A stretch of DNA of 60,653 nucleotides from positions 1-60,653 of the forward strand of contig JAJZRV010000002.1 of NCBI GenBank assembly GCA_021850135.1, given 5' to 3'. This stretch comes from Pseudomonadota bacterium. Lineage in GTDB: Bacteria; Pseudomonadota; Gammaproteobacteria; Burkholderiales; Ferrovaceae. The position numbers and the translations under genes were made by a program. Below, piece by piece: positions 19,677 through 28,052 of this stretch. A model generated the notes under the pieces. That model ran no database searches. It saw only the letters and a list, made by a program, of their open reading frames with translations, and was not told the origin of the DNA. Positions within the stretch are counted from its first letter, which is position 1; each line of letters opens with the position of its first letter.

Positions 19677-19711
19677 GCCCCCGTTGCCGTGAGGTGCGGG
19701 GGCTTTTTTTT
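19677..19711 (+). terminator. Intrinsic terminator between cbbS and cbbQ
   Basis: GCCCCCG (19677-19683) pairs with CGGGGGC (19697-19703) and is followed directly by eight T (19704-19711). It sits inside the operon and probably makes cbbLS mRNA far more abundant than read-through cbbQO mRNA. The cbbQ start region begins immediately after the T-run. Confidence 0.85.
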
Positions 19712-19726
19712 ATGACGAGAGCGATG

Positions 19727-20531
19727 ATGAGCGACCTCCTATCCCAATACCGCATTCCTTCACCGCCGTACTACCGCCCCGTGGCAGACGAAGTGGACCT
19801 GTTCGAGGCCGCCTATGCCGTGCGCATGCCCATGATGCTGAAGGGGCCCACGGGCTGCGGCAAGACGCGCTTCGTGGAATACATGGCCCATACCCTGGGC
19901 AAGCCGCTGGTGACGGTGGCCTGCAATGAGGACATGACGGCCTCCGACCTCGTAGGGCGGTTCCTTCTGGATGCCCAGGGCACGCGCTGGCAGGACGGGC
20001 CGCTGGCGCTTGCGGCACGCCACGGGGCCATTTGCTACCTGGATGAAGTGGTGGAAGCGCGCCAGGACACCCTGGTGGTGATCCACCCGCTGACCGACAA
20101 CCGGCGCATCCTGCCGCTCGAAAAAAAAAGGCGAGCTCGTCCGGGCCCACCCCGACTTCCAGCTGGTGATCTCCTATAACCCGGGCTACCAGAGCCTGAT
20201 GAAGGACCTCAAGCAATCCACCAAGCAGCGCTTTGGTGCACTGGACTTCAATTACCCCGAACACGCCGTGGAGTCCGAGATCGTGGCCCATGAAACCGGG
20301 GTGAGCCCGGAAGTCGCCGACAAGCTGGTGTCCATCGCGGAGCGTGCGCGCAACCTCAAGGGACACGGGCTCGACGAAGGCCTGTCCACGCGCATGCTGA
20401 TCCATGCGGGCAGCCTCATCGCCGCCGGGGTCGAAGCCAGGAATGCGTGCCGGGTCACCCTGGTGCGCCCCATCACGGACGACCCCGACATGCGCGACGC
20501 CCTGGACGCCGCAGTCACCACCTTCTTTTAA
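19727..20531 (+). pseudogene. cbbQ: RuBisCO activase ATPase CbbQ, frame broken at an A9 run
   Basis: CbbQ is a MoxR-type AAA+ ATPase that, with CbbO, removes inhibitory sugar phosphates from RuBisCO. The 5' frame carries [17 protein letters not shown], Walker [12 protein letters not shown], and [14 protein letters not shown] (Walker B). After LPLE the sequence is A9 (20121-20129); the frame then reads off into stop 20179. One base fewer restores [22 protein letters not shown] and the normal C-terminus to 20531. All other residues look functional, so this is an assembly or sequencing slip, a fresh mutation, or a slippery site. Start taken at ATG 19727 (19724 and 19712 also possible). Confidence 0.88.
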
Positions 20532-20545
20532 GGCAGGGCAGGGCC

Positions 20546-22873
20546 GTGGCCATCCATCTGGAGGATTACGCGGAACTGCTGGCCGGCCTGCCGACGCCGT
20601 GTCGCCGGGCCATCGAGGACGAATGGCACGAGGCCACCCGCATCCTGTCGGCGCGCGGCCTCGACAACTATCTCCAGGGCGCAGGCGCCCTCGGCCGGCT
20701 GGGGCGCGGCACCGACCTCGTGCTCGACTGGATCAGCGCTGCCCCCCAGGTGGCGCGCGAAGTGGGCGAGGATCTCCTGCCCGAACTTGCCGAGACGGCG
20801 CTGGGGTTTGCCTCGCGCACCTCCGGTGCGGTCATCGAACGCATGCTGGCCACGGCCCCCATCGCTGCCAGGCGCCTTGCGGACGGTGCACTGTTTCGCG
20901 GCTACCTGCAGTTTCTCAATCACCTGATCGGCCAGGCGCCGCGCGGCGTGCGCCCGATGCTGGACCATCTGGATACGCTGCTCGCCCAGCTCACGCTGGG
21001 CGGTTTGCGGCGCTGGGCGTCGTGGGGGGCGCACGCGCATCGCACCGACTACGCGGCGCAGATCGAATACTTCAACCTGGCTTCGCGGGAAGCGCAGGCC
21101 ATGCTGCAGAAGGAGCGCAAGGGCACGCTCTTCGTGGACGTGCAGCGGCGCATCAACATGTACCTGCGGGCGCTGTGGGCGCGCGATTTCTTCATGCGCC
21201 CCACTTCGGGGGATTTCGAAAACCGCGAAGGGTACCGGCCCTTCATCGAGGGCTATTTCCTGCATCTGCCCGATGCCTACGACGACGAAGCCGGGGTGAG
21301 CGGGGTGGCACGCTACCGCGCCGCGGCCGCACATTGTGCGGCACACCTCGTGGCCACCACGGCCCCCCTTTCTGCAGAAAACCTCGATCCGCTGCAGCGC
21401 ATGCTCATCGGCATCATCGAGGATGCCCGCGCAGAGGCGCTCGCCATCCGGCGTTTTCCTGGGCTGCGGCAGCTCTGGGCGCGCTGCCATACGGCCACAC
21501 CCCAGCAGTGCGCCAGTGCCGGCGACTACTTCAACCGCCTTGCGCGCGCGCTCCTCGACCCGGATTATCAGGATGCCGACCCCTGGGTGACGCGGGGCCG
21601 CGCACTGTTTGCGCTGGCACAGGCGCGCTGGGACAGCAACCAGGTGTCCTGGGAAATCGGGGTGACGCTCGCCGACGAATTCCTTGAAAAGCATCTGCCC
21701 TACCACCCGCGCACGGACGTGCAAAGCGCGCTGTACCGGGACGACAACCGTTATCTCTGGGAATTCGAGGCGTTTGATCCGGCCGCGGCCCTCGCCGCAG
21801 GCTATGATGCGCCGCGTCAGGTGCGCCGCCACGTCAGCCTGATGGAAATGGTCAACGAAACGGACAGCGAGCTCTCCGGCGATGACGCCCAGGAAATCTG
21901 GGTGCTCGGCACGGAACTTTTTCCGTATGAGGATGCGGGAAAAAGCTACAACGACCTGGAAGGCAGGGAACCGGTGTCCGAACCCAGCCACTACGCGGAA
22001 TGGGACTATCAGATCCAGCTGGAACGGCCCGCCTGGGTCACGGTACTGGAAAAACGCCCTGGGCTGGGGCCCCTGCAGCGCATTGAGGAGATTGCGGCAC
22101 GTCACCGGCGCCTCATCACACGGATGAAATACGTCCTCGACGCCATGCAGCCGCAGGGCGTGACGCGCCTGCGCAAGCTCGAGGAGGGCGACGAGATCGA
22201 CGTCAATGCCGCCATCGCGGGCATGCTCGATCTGCGCATGGGGCGGCAGCCCGACCCGCGCATCATGATGCGCAGCGTGCGCAAGATGCGGGACATTTCC
22301 GTGCTGGTGCTGCTCGACCTCTCCCAGTCCACCAACGAGCGGGTGCCCGGGCAGGCCCATACCGTACTCGATCTCACGCGCGAGGCCACGGTGCTGCTGG
22401 CGGATGCCATCCACAAGGTGGGCGACCCCTTTGCCATCCACGGCTTTTGTTCGGATGGCCGGCACGACGTGGAATATTATCGTTTCAAGGACTTCAGCCA
22501 GCCCTACAACGACGTGGCCAGGGCCCGCCTGGCCGGCATGGGCGGCAAGCTTTCCACGCGCATGGGGGCCGCCGTGCGCCACGCCGCAGCGGCGCTGGCC
22601 CGACAGCGCTCTGCCCGCAAACTCCTGCTGGTGATCACGGACGGCGAGCCCGCCGACGTGGATGTGCGCGATCCGCAATATCTGCGCTACGATACCCGCA
22701 AGGCGGTGGAGGAAGCGCGACGCGAGGGCATCGTGACCTATTGCATGACGCTCGATCCCCGGGCCGACCAGTACGTGTCCCGCATTTTCGGGGCACGCCA
22801 CTACATGGTGGTGGACCAGGTGGCGCGGTTGCCCGAAAAGCTGCCGCTGCTCTATGCCGGATTGACGAGGTAA
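20546..22873 (+). CDS. cbbO: RuBisCO activase adaptor CbbO (von Willebrand A domain)
   Basis: CbbO pairs with CbbQ; its C-terminal von Willebrand A domain binds RuBisCO while CbbQ supplies ATP-driven remodelling. The 775-residue protein has a long helical N-terminal part and a C-terminal vWA domain with a complete metal-ion site: D-L-S-Q-S in VLLDLSQSTNER, the threonine in GGKLSTRMGAA, and TDGEPADVDVRD. GTG 20546 was chosen: it gives AIHLEDYAELLAG, follows the cbbQ stop by 14 bases and has AGGCAGGG upstream. Translation may be coupled to cbbQ, so the cbbQ frame problem could matter for CbbO levels. Confidence 0.92.
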   Translation: MAIHLEDYAELLAGLPTPCRRAIEDEWHEATRILSARGLDNYLQGAGALGRLGRGTDLVLDWISAAPQVAREVGEDLLPELAETALGFASRTSGAVIERMLATAPIAARRLADGALFRGYLQFLNHLIGQAPRGVRPMLDHLDTLLAQLTLGGLRRWASWGAHAHRTDYAAQIEYFNLASREAQAMLQKERKGTLFVDVQRRINMYLRALWARDFFMRPTSGDFENREGYRPFIEGYFLHLPDAYDDEAGVSGVARYRAAAAHCAAHLVATTAPLSAENLDPLQRMLIGIIEDARAEALAIRRFPGLRQLWARCHTATPQQCASAGDYFNRLARALLDPDYQDADPWVTRGRALFALAQARWDSNQVSWEIGVTLADEFLEKHLPYHPRTDVQSALYRDDNRYLWEFEAFDPAAALAAGYDAPRQVRRHVSLMEMVNETDSELSGDDAQEIWVLGTELFPYEDAGKSYNDLEGREPVSEPSHYAEWDYQIQLERPAWVTVLEKRPGLGPLQRIEEIAARHRRLITRMKYVLDAMQPQGVTRLRKLEEGDEIDVNAAIAGMLDLRMGRQPDPRIMMRSVRKMRDISVLVLLDLSQSTNERVPGQAHTVLDLTREATVLLADAIHKVGDPFAIHGFCSDGRHDVEYYRFKDFSQPYNDVARARLAGMGGKLSTRMGAAVRHAAAALARQRSARKLLLVITDGEPADVDVRDPQYLRYDTRKAVEEARREGIVTYCMTLDPRADQYVSRIFGARHYMVVDQVARLPEKLPLLYAGLTR

Positions 22874-22875
22874 CC

Positions 22876-23175
22876 ATGGAACAACGCTACTGCGGGGCGC
22901 GCAACGATGCCAATGGCGGCATGACGCACCTCGCGCAGATCATCAAGGATGCCTGGGTGTTCGGGCTGCTGCCCGAGGACCAGGATGGCGCGGGCTGGAA
23001 CGCCGGACAGATGCAGGCGCTCTACGAAAAAGTCCATGCCGAGTGGGACAGGTACGGGCACTTGCCCAGCCGCCTGCCCGACGACCTGCGCCGGCGCCAC
23101 ACGCGCATTCACCAGGAAGCCATCGCGCGGGCGCGTGCCACAGGGTGGGACCCCGAGCTGGGCGAGAACGACTGA
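22876..23175 (+). CDS. Conserved-looking 99-residue protein after cbbO
   Basis: Starts ATG 22876 two bases after the cbbO stop, so it is almost certainly translated from the cbb mRNA. It is soluble, helical and has MTHLAQIIKDAWVFGLLPE, then a hydrophilic tail (RRRHTRIHQEAIARARATGW). I recognise no domain. The tight position suggests a role with RuBisCO or its activase, but this is inference only. Confidence 0.7.
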   Translation: MEQRYCGARNDANGGMTHLAQIIKDAWVFGLLPEDQDGAGWNAGQMQALYEKVHAEWDRYGHLPSRLPDDLRRRHTRIHQEAIARARATGWDPELGEND

Positions 23176-23187
23176 GCGGGTGGGAGG

Positions 23188-24198
23188 CTACTCTGCCGCC
23201 ACCTTGCGCGGGCGTCGCGCGCGCGTGGTGGGTTTGCGCGCAGCCTTGGGGGCAGCAGCCTTCGGCGCTTCGGCTTCCGGAGGGGAGGCTGGGGCTTCAT
23301 TCGCCACCGCCTCCACCACGGACGCCACGGTGACCGGCATTTCGTTCGTGGGCTCGGGCCCGGTGGCTCCCATGTTGCTGCGAAAAACATAGGCGCCCGA
23401 TTTCTCGTCGCGGCCAAATTCCAGCAGACCGCGCGCCTGCGCTTCTTCCAGCAGGTTGCCGAAGGCGCGGAAACCGTAGTAGGACTCGTTGAAATCGGGC
23501 TTGCGGCGCTTGATGGCCTCTTTCAGCACGGAGGCCCAGATTTTGCCGCTGTCGCCCCGTTCGGCCACCAGCGCGTCAAACGTCTCCACGGCCATCTCGA
23601 TGGCCTGGGTCTTGCGGGCTTCCCAGCCTTCCTTGTCCTTGGGACGCTTTTCGTCTTCGTGTGTGCGCCTGTCGGTCGCATGGGTCCCACGCGTTTCGCG
23701 CTTCGCTGCGGCGCGCTGACTTTCGCGCACCAGGTCGTCGTAAAAAATGAACTCGTCGCAGTTGGCAATCAGGAGGTCGGAAGTGGATTGCTTCACGCCC
23801 ACGCCGATCACCTGCTTGGCGTTTTCGCGCAGCTTGGAGACGAGCGGCGAGAAGTCCGAGTCGCCGCTGATGATGACGAAAGTGTTCACGTGCGACTTGG
23901 TGTAACACAGGTCCAGCGCATCCACCACCAGGCGGATGTCTGCCGAGTTCTTGCCGGACTGGCGCACGTGGGGGATCTCGATCAGCTCGAAGTTGGCTTC
24001 ATGCATGGTGGCCTTGAAGCCCTTGTAGCGTTCCCAGTCGCAGTAGGCTTTCTTGACGACGATGCTGCCCTTCAGCAGCAGGCGCTCGAGCACCGGCTTG
24101 ATGTCGAATTTTTCGTATTTGGCGTCACGCACGCCCAGGGCGACGTTTTCGAAGTCGCAGAAGAGGGCCATGCTGACGGTTTCGTGGGGTGAAGCCAT
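23188..24198 (-). CDS. NYN-domain (LabA/limkain-like) protein with OST-HTH-like region
   Basis: A 336-residue protein. The first 150 residues form a NYN (PIN-like) nuclease-type domain with the acidic motifs LFCDFENVALG and FVIISGDSDFSPLVSKL. Residues about 190-270 (KTQAIEMAVETF... KPDFNESYYGFRAFGNLL) look like an OST-HTH/LOTUS RNA-binding module. The tail is Ala/Lys/Pro/Arg-rich. Such proteins are proposed RNA-processing nucleases; the substrate is unknown. It converges on the cbb operon with 12 bases between stops. Confidence 0.85.
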   Translation of the reverse strand: MASPHETVSMALFCDFENVALGVRDAKYEKFDIKPVLERLLLKGSIVVKKAYCDWERYKGFKATMHEANFELIEIPHVRQSGKNSADIRLVVDALDLCYTKSHVNTFVIISGDSDFSPLVSKLRENAKQVIGVGVKQSTSDLLIANCDEFIFYDDLVRESQRAAAKRETRGTHATDRRTHEDEKRPKDKEGWEARKTQAIEMAVETFDALVAERGDSGKIWASVLKEAIKRRKPDFNESYYGFRAFGNLLEEAQARGLLEFGRDEKSGAYVFRSNMGATGPEPTNEMPVTVASVVEAVANEAPASPPEAEAPKAAAPKAARKPTTRARRPRKVAAE

Positions 24199-24251
24199 TT
24201 CATTCTCCAGTAAGGGATGTGTTCATGATAGCCATTCCCGCGGCGAGCGAT

Positions 24252-24983
24252 TCAGATTTCCAACATCCAGTCCGGCACGAACCCGGTGTGTTCCCGGGCC
24301 ACTCCGCGGGGATTGGAGAGTACGCGGGTGCCGCAGAGCGTGTAGTCCACCGCGAGGTGGGTGTGGCCATGAATCCAGAAGGCGGCCGGGCCCATCAGGT
24401 CTTCCCAGCAATTGGCAAAGGAGGCATCGAGCGGCCCGGAAGGGTAGGGCTGCAGGGCCAGCGACTGCATGGCGGGCGCATGGTGGGTGATCACCACCGT
24501 GGTTCCGGCAAAGGGGAGGGCGAGTTGCCGCGCCAGCCAGCGGCGGGCCGAATGGTTGCGTTCCTTGAAGTCTGCGGGCTGGGCCAGGCGTCCGTTGGCC
24601 GCGCGGATGCGCTCGAAGTCCTTGAAGCGCACCCGCGCGCCCCATTCTGCCAGCGGGGCGTTGCCGGTGGCAGTAAAGTCGGTCCAGCCGGTGGTTGCCA
24701 GGAAACGGATGCCGTCCCGCACCACGACCGCCTCGTCCAGAAAGCGCACGTGATCGTCGCTTTCATGCATCAATGCCTCGTGGGTGCGTTCCAGGTGGCC
24801 CCGGTAATACTCATGGTTGCCGGCGATGTAGAACACCGGGCAGTCGTAGGTGGCACGCGCCCAGGCCATGCCCCGGGTGCCTTCGTCAATGTCGCCTGCC
24901 AGGATGACGAGATCGGCTTCGCGGACCGCGGGGAGGAAGGGGTCCCGTTCGTTGTGAAGATCGGAAAGAAAATGGATTTTCAT
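24252..24983 (-). CDS. Calcineurin-like metallophosphoesterase
   Basis: A 243-residue two-metal phosphoesterase: FLSDLHNE, LAGDIDEG, YIAGNHEYY, ITHHAP and IHGHTH occur in the order of the family and are all intact. It probably hydrolyses a phosphodiester or phosphomonoester in the cytoplasm; the substrate is unknown. ATG 24983 gives the normal KIHFLSDLH start. AGGAAG lies almost against it, a short spacing, and the open frame runs further upstream, so the start is less sure. Divergent from the YceI gene with 35 bases between. Confidence 0.85.
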   Translation of the reverse strand: MKIHFLSDLHNERDPFLPAVREADLVILAGDIDEGTRGMAWARATYDCPVFYIAGNHEYYRGHLERTHEALMHESDDHVRFLDEAVVVRDGIRFLATTGWTDFTATGNAPLAEWGARVRFKDFERIRAANGRLAQPADFKERNHSARRWLARQLALPFAGTTVVITHHAPAMQSLALQPYPSGPLDASFANCWEDLMGPAAFWIHGHTHLAVDYTLCGTRVLSNPRGVAREHTGFVPDWMLEI

Positions 24984-25018
24984 CTTCCTGATCGCAAATC
25001 GGCTAGGATGGGCAGCGC

Positions 25019-25690
25019 ATGAAAGCCATTCTATCCATTTTTCTGGCGGCGAGCCTGGTGGCGTCCTGCAGTACCCCGACGCAACCCACGCCGTCACCGC
25101 CCGCCGCCCTGGCGCAGGCGACCGTTCCCGTGCCGGTCCAGGGCCCCGTGCTACAGGTGGATCCGCGCCGCTCGCTCGTCACCGTGCGCGTCTATCGCGG
25201 CGGCCCCCTGGCGCGCCTGGGTCATGACCATGTGATCGCAAGCCACGACGTCAGCGGCTTCGTGGCCACGAAAACGGGTTACGCCGAGCTTGCCGTGCCG
25301 CTTGCGCAGCTCACCGTGGACGAGCCTGCCCTGCGCACGGCGGCGGGATGGGCGCCTGAAGTGGCGCCCGACGCCATCGCCGGGACGCGCCACAACATGC
25401 AGGTCAAGGTGCTGCAGGTGGCGCGTTATCCCGCGGCGCAGATTCGCATCACCCGGCGCGACCTTGCCGGCCCCGGGCTCGAGGTGGCGCTGACCCTGCA
25501 CGGCGTGACGCACACCGAGACGGTGCAGGCCACGATTACGACGCCGTCGCCCAGGGAAATGGTCGTGACGGGCCGTCTGACGCTGCATCAAAGCGACTAC
25601 GGGATCACCCCGCTGTCCGTGATGGGCGGGGCGTTACAGGTTCAGGACGCGGTGGACGTGGACTTCAGCATCACGGCATCGCTTCTTTAA
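25019..25690 (+). CDS. YceI-family lipoprotein
   Basis: A 223-residue exported lipoprotein. The signal peptide has a lipobox LVAS-C17 and is followed by a Pro-rich linker (TPTQPTPSPPAAL). The rest resembles YceI lipocalin-like proteins: RLGHDHVIASHDVSGFV, TRHNMQVKVL and TLHGVTHTETV. YceI proteins bind isoprenoid or other amphiphilic ligands in the periplasm. No transport partner is next to it. Confidence 0.78.
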   Translation: MKAILSIFLAASLVASCSTPTQPTPSPPAALAQATVPVPVQGPVLQVDPRRSLVTVRVYRGGPLARLGHDHVIASHDVSGFVATKTGYAELAVPLAQLTVDEPALRTAAGWAPEVAPDAIAGTRHNMQVKVLQVARYPAAQIRITRRDLAGPGLEVALTLHGVTHTETVQATITTPSPREMVVTGRLTLHQSDYGITPLSVMGGALQVQDAVDVDFSITASLL

Positions 25691-25879
25691 AAAAGAAATA
25701 CCTTGCTTATTTGCCGCATTGCGCGCACACTCCCTGCGTTGCGATCTTCAAGTAGTATCGTTGTTGTCTGGTTCAGTACCCTTAAGCTTCCTGGTATTTC
25801 TCCCTTCATCATCCTGCCGTCTTGAGCATCGCTCCTCGGGAGCCTCTCCCTTATTTTCATTTTTTTAGGATATCAAGAC
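25691..25879 (+). promoter_or_regulatory. Leader of the cold-shock gene
   Basis: A 189-base non-coding stretch, pyrimidine-rich towards its 3' end. Long structured 5' leaders are normal for csp genes and control cold-induced translation. A small hairpin-capable segment, CTCCTCGGGAG (25830-25840), lies near the end. I could not place the promoter reliably. Confidence 0.45.
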
Positions 25880-26086
25880 ATGGCAACAGGTACAGTGAAG
25901 TGGTTCAACGATTCGAAGGGTTTTGGTTTTGTGACGCCGGATGCCGGCGGTGAAGACCTCTTCGCGCATTTTTCCGCAATCCAGTCCTCGGGTTTCAAGA
26001 CGCTGAAAGAAGGCCAAAAGGTTTCTTTCGACGTGACGCAGGGTCCCAAGGGACAGCAAGCGTCCAACATCCGCTCGGCTGATTAA
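25880..26086 (+). CDS. Cold-shock protein, CspA family
   Basis: A 68-residue single OB-fold nucleic-acid chaperone. RNP1 (KGFGFV) and RNP2 (DLFAHF) are present, and the length is that of CspA-like proteins. It binds single-stranded RNA/DNA and prevents secondary structure. It is followed 12 bases later by an IF-1 gene, so both may be expressed together under stress or cold. Confidence 0.95.
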   Translation: MATGTVKWFNDSKGFGFVTPDAGGEDLFAHFSAIQSSGFKTLKEGQKVSFDVTQGPKGQQASNIRSAD

Positions 26087-26098
26087 GCAGCCTGCGGA

Positions 26099-26356
26099 AT
26101 GGCCAAAGAAGAACTGATCGAAATGAATGGCGTGGTGCGTGAAGTCCTTCCTGATTCACGCTACCGGGTCACACTCGACAACGGCCATGACCTCGTCGCC
26201 TACTCGGCCGGAAAGATGCGCAAGCATCATATCCGGATCCTGGCGGGCGACAAGGTCTCCCTGGAACTCTCGCCGTACGACCTCAGCAAGGGACGCATCA
26301 CCTTCCGCCACATCGAAGGCGGCTGGACAGCGGGCCCGCAGCGGCGCAGATACTGA
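26099..26356 (+). CDS. infA: Translation initiation factor IF-1 (csp-linked copy)
   Basis: An 85-residue OB-fold protein with the IF-1 landmarks [31 protein letters not shown] and [13 protein letters not shown], slightly extended at the C-terminus ([12 protein letters not shown]) beyond the usual 72 residues. IF-1 binds the ribosomal A site during initiation. This copy is linked to csp rather than to ribosomal-protein genes, which suggests a second infA elsewhere. Confidence 0.92.
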   Translation: MAKEELIEMNGVVREVLPDSRYRVTLDNGHDLVAYSAGKMRKHHIRILAGDKVSLELSPYDLSKGRITFRHIEGGWTAGPQRRRY

Positions 26357-26412
26357 CGGCTAAATTTTTGTTACACAATTCTTCATATAATTTTCAGTGC
26401 TAATCCTATAAT

Positions 26413-26443
26413 CCCCCGAACTAAAAACATGCAGGATCGGGGG
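26413..26443 (+). promoter_or_regulatory. Hairpin in the sorA leader
   Basis: CCCCCGA (26413-26419) and TCGGGGG (26437-26443) form a 7-bp GC-rich stem with a 17-base loop. A TATAAT lies at 26407-26412 just before and another at 26386-26391. The stem ends ten bases before the sorA ATG and partly covers its ribosome site, so it could control translation. Confidence 0.45.
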
Positions 26444-26453
26444 GGCGGGAAAC

Positions 26454-27689
26454 ATGTCTGAAAATGACCAGCCCAGCGCCGCACGGCGGGGGGTACTGCG
26501 CACGCTAGCGGGCGCAACAGTATGGGCAGGTGCCGCGCGCACGGCCTGGGCGGACCGGCAGCCGGATGCGCTGGATCTGCCCTTCAAAAACGGTCACCGC
26601 GACCTGGTGGCCTTTCCACAAAAGCGGCCCCTCATTCTTCTCACCAACCGGCCCCCGCAACTGGAAACGCCGTTTTCGGTCTTCCGGGAAAACCTTTTCA
26701 CGCCCAACGACGCCTTTTTTGTGCGCTACCACTGGAGCGAAGTGCCTACCCAGGTGGACCTGCAGACGTACCGCCTGCGCGTGTCCGGCAAGGTGGAGCG
26801 TCCCCTCGAACTGTCGCTCGCCCAGATCAGGCAACTCGCCGATCCGGTCACGCTTGCGGCCGTCAACCAGTGTTCGGGCAACAGCCGTGGCCTGCTGACG
26901 CCGCGTGTCAACGGCGGGCAACTCTCCAATGGGGCGATGGGCAACGCGCGCTGGACGGGCGTGCCCCTCAGGAAAGTCCTCGAAGCGGCAGGCCTCCAGG
27001 CGGGGGCCGTGCAGGTGACTTTTGACGGGCTGGACCATCCCCCGCTGAAAAACAGTCCGGACTTCATCAAGGCGCTCGACGTGGATCACGCCATGGACGG
27101 CGAAGTGATGCTGGCCTGGGCCATGAACGGCGAAGACCTGCCCATGCTCAATGGCTATCCGCTGCGGCTCGTGGTGCCAGGATATTACGGCACCTATTGG
27201 GTCAAGCATCTTTCCGCCATCGAAGTGCTGGACCGGCCGTTTGACGGTTTCTGGATGAGCCATGCCTACCGCCTGCCGGATGATGCCTGCCGTTGCGTGG
27301 CCCCCGGAGCCGCTCCTGCATCAACGCGGCCCATCGGCCGATTCAATGTACGTTCCTTCATCACGAGCCTCCTGGACGGAGACCGCGTTCGCGTGGGCCA
27401 CGCACAGCAGGTGCGCGGCATTGCCTTTGACGGCGGCGAAGGCATCACGGAAGTGGCTTTCTCGGCGGATGGCGGGCGCGTATGGCAGGAAGCGCGGCTC
27501 GGAAAGGATTACGGTCGGTATGCCTTTCGCGAATGGACGACGGTTTTCAAACCCACCCGGCCGGGGCCCTACGCGCTGAGGGTGCGCGCGGTCAACCGCA
27601 TCGGTCAGAGCCAGCCCATGGAAGACCTGTGGAATCCGGGCGGATACATGCGCAACGTCGTGGAGACCACGCACGTGGTCGCGGTATAG
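26454..27689 (+). CDS. sorA: Sulfite dehydrogenase molybdenum subunit (SorA-like)
   Basis: Oxidises sulfite to sulfate in the periplasm and passes electrons to cytochrome c. The 411-residue protein has a Tat-type signal (ARRGVLRTLAGA), then the sulfite-oxidase fold with the molybdenum-ligating C140 in VNQCSGNSRG, WTGVPLRKVLEAAG, and YPLRLVVPGYYGTYWVKHL, followed by a C-terminal dimerisation domain (EVAFSADGGRVWQEA). The next gene is a small c-type cytochrome, as in SorAB. It links the organism to sulfur-based energy metabolism. Confidence 0.9.
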   Translation: MSENDQPSAARRGVLRTLAGATVWAGAARTAWADRQPDALDLPFKNGHRDLVAFPQKRPLILLTNRPPQLETPFSVFRENLFTPNDAFFVRYHWSEVPTQVDLQTYRLRVSGKVERPLELSLAQIRQLADPVTLAAVNQCSGNSRGLLTPRVNGGQLSNGAMGNARWTGVPLRKVLEAAGLQAGAVQVTFDGLDHPPLKNSPDFIKALDVDHAMDGEVMLAWAMNGEDLPMLNGYPLRLVVPGYYGTYWVKHLSAIEVLDRPFDGFWMSHAYRLPDDACRCVAPGAAPASTRPIGRFNVRSFITSLLDGDRVRVGHAQQVRGIAFDGGEGITEVAFSADGGRVWQEARLGKDYGRYAFREWTTVFKPTRPGPYALRVRAVNRIGQSQPMEDLWNPGGYMRNVVETTHVVAV

Positions 27690-27698
27690 GAGGGGGAG

Positions 27699-28046
27699 AT
27701 GACACGCTTCGCTTCGGGACTCCTGGGGGCAGCGCTGCTGGCGGGCTTTTGCCACGGCGCCACTGCACTGGAAATTGCCTTGCCGCAGGACACCACCACC
27801 TATCAGCCCAGCGCCCTGCCGGGCTACCCGCTGGCGCTCAAAAATTGTCTGACCTGCCACTCGTCGCAATACGTGCAGTACCAGCCGCCCCGTTCGCCAC
27901 GGACCTACTGGGATGCCACGGTGCACAAGATGCAGAAGGCGTTCGGTGCCCCCGTGGAGGACGCCGACATTCCCGCATTGGTGGATTACCTCAGCAGAAC
28001 CTACGGCGCGGAGGCGCGGCCCGAGCCGGTCCACGCCGCAAAATGA
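27699..28046 (+). CDS. sorB: Sulfite dehydrogenase cytochrome subunit (SorB-like)
   Basis: A 115-residue secreted monohaem cytochrome c. A Sec signal peptide of about 23 residues precedes the haem site C50-L-T-C53-H54; VHKMQKAFG probably contributes the axial methionine. It follows sorA by 9 bases with AGGAGGGGGAG upstream. SorB accepts electrons from SorA and passes them to the respiratory chain. Confidence 0.88.
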   Translation: MTRFASGLLGAALLAGFCHGATALEIALPQDTTTYQPSALPGYPLALKNCLTCHSSQYVQYQPPRSPRTYWDATVHKMQKAFGAPVEDADIPALVDYLSRTYGAEARPEPVHAAK

Positions 28047-28052
28047 CCGGTC

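Noticed and set aside
20528-22801. 757-codon minus-strand frame opposite cbbO
   Set aside because: Antisense shadow; cbbO has an intact vWA metal site in the plus frame.
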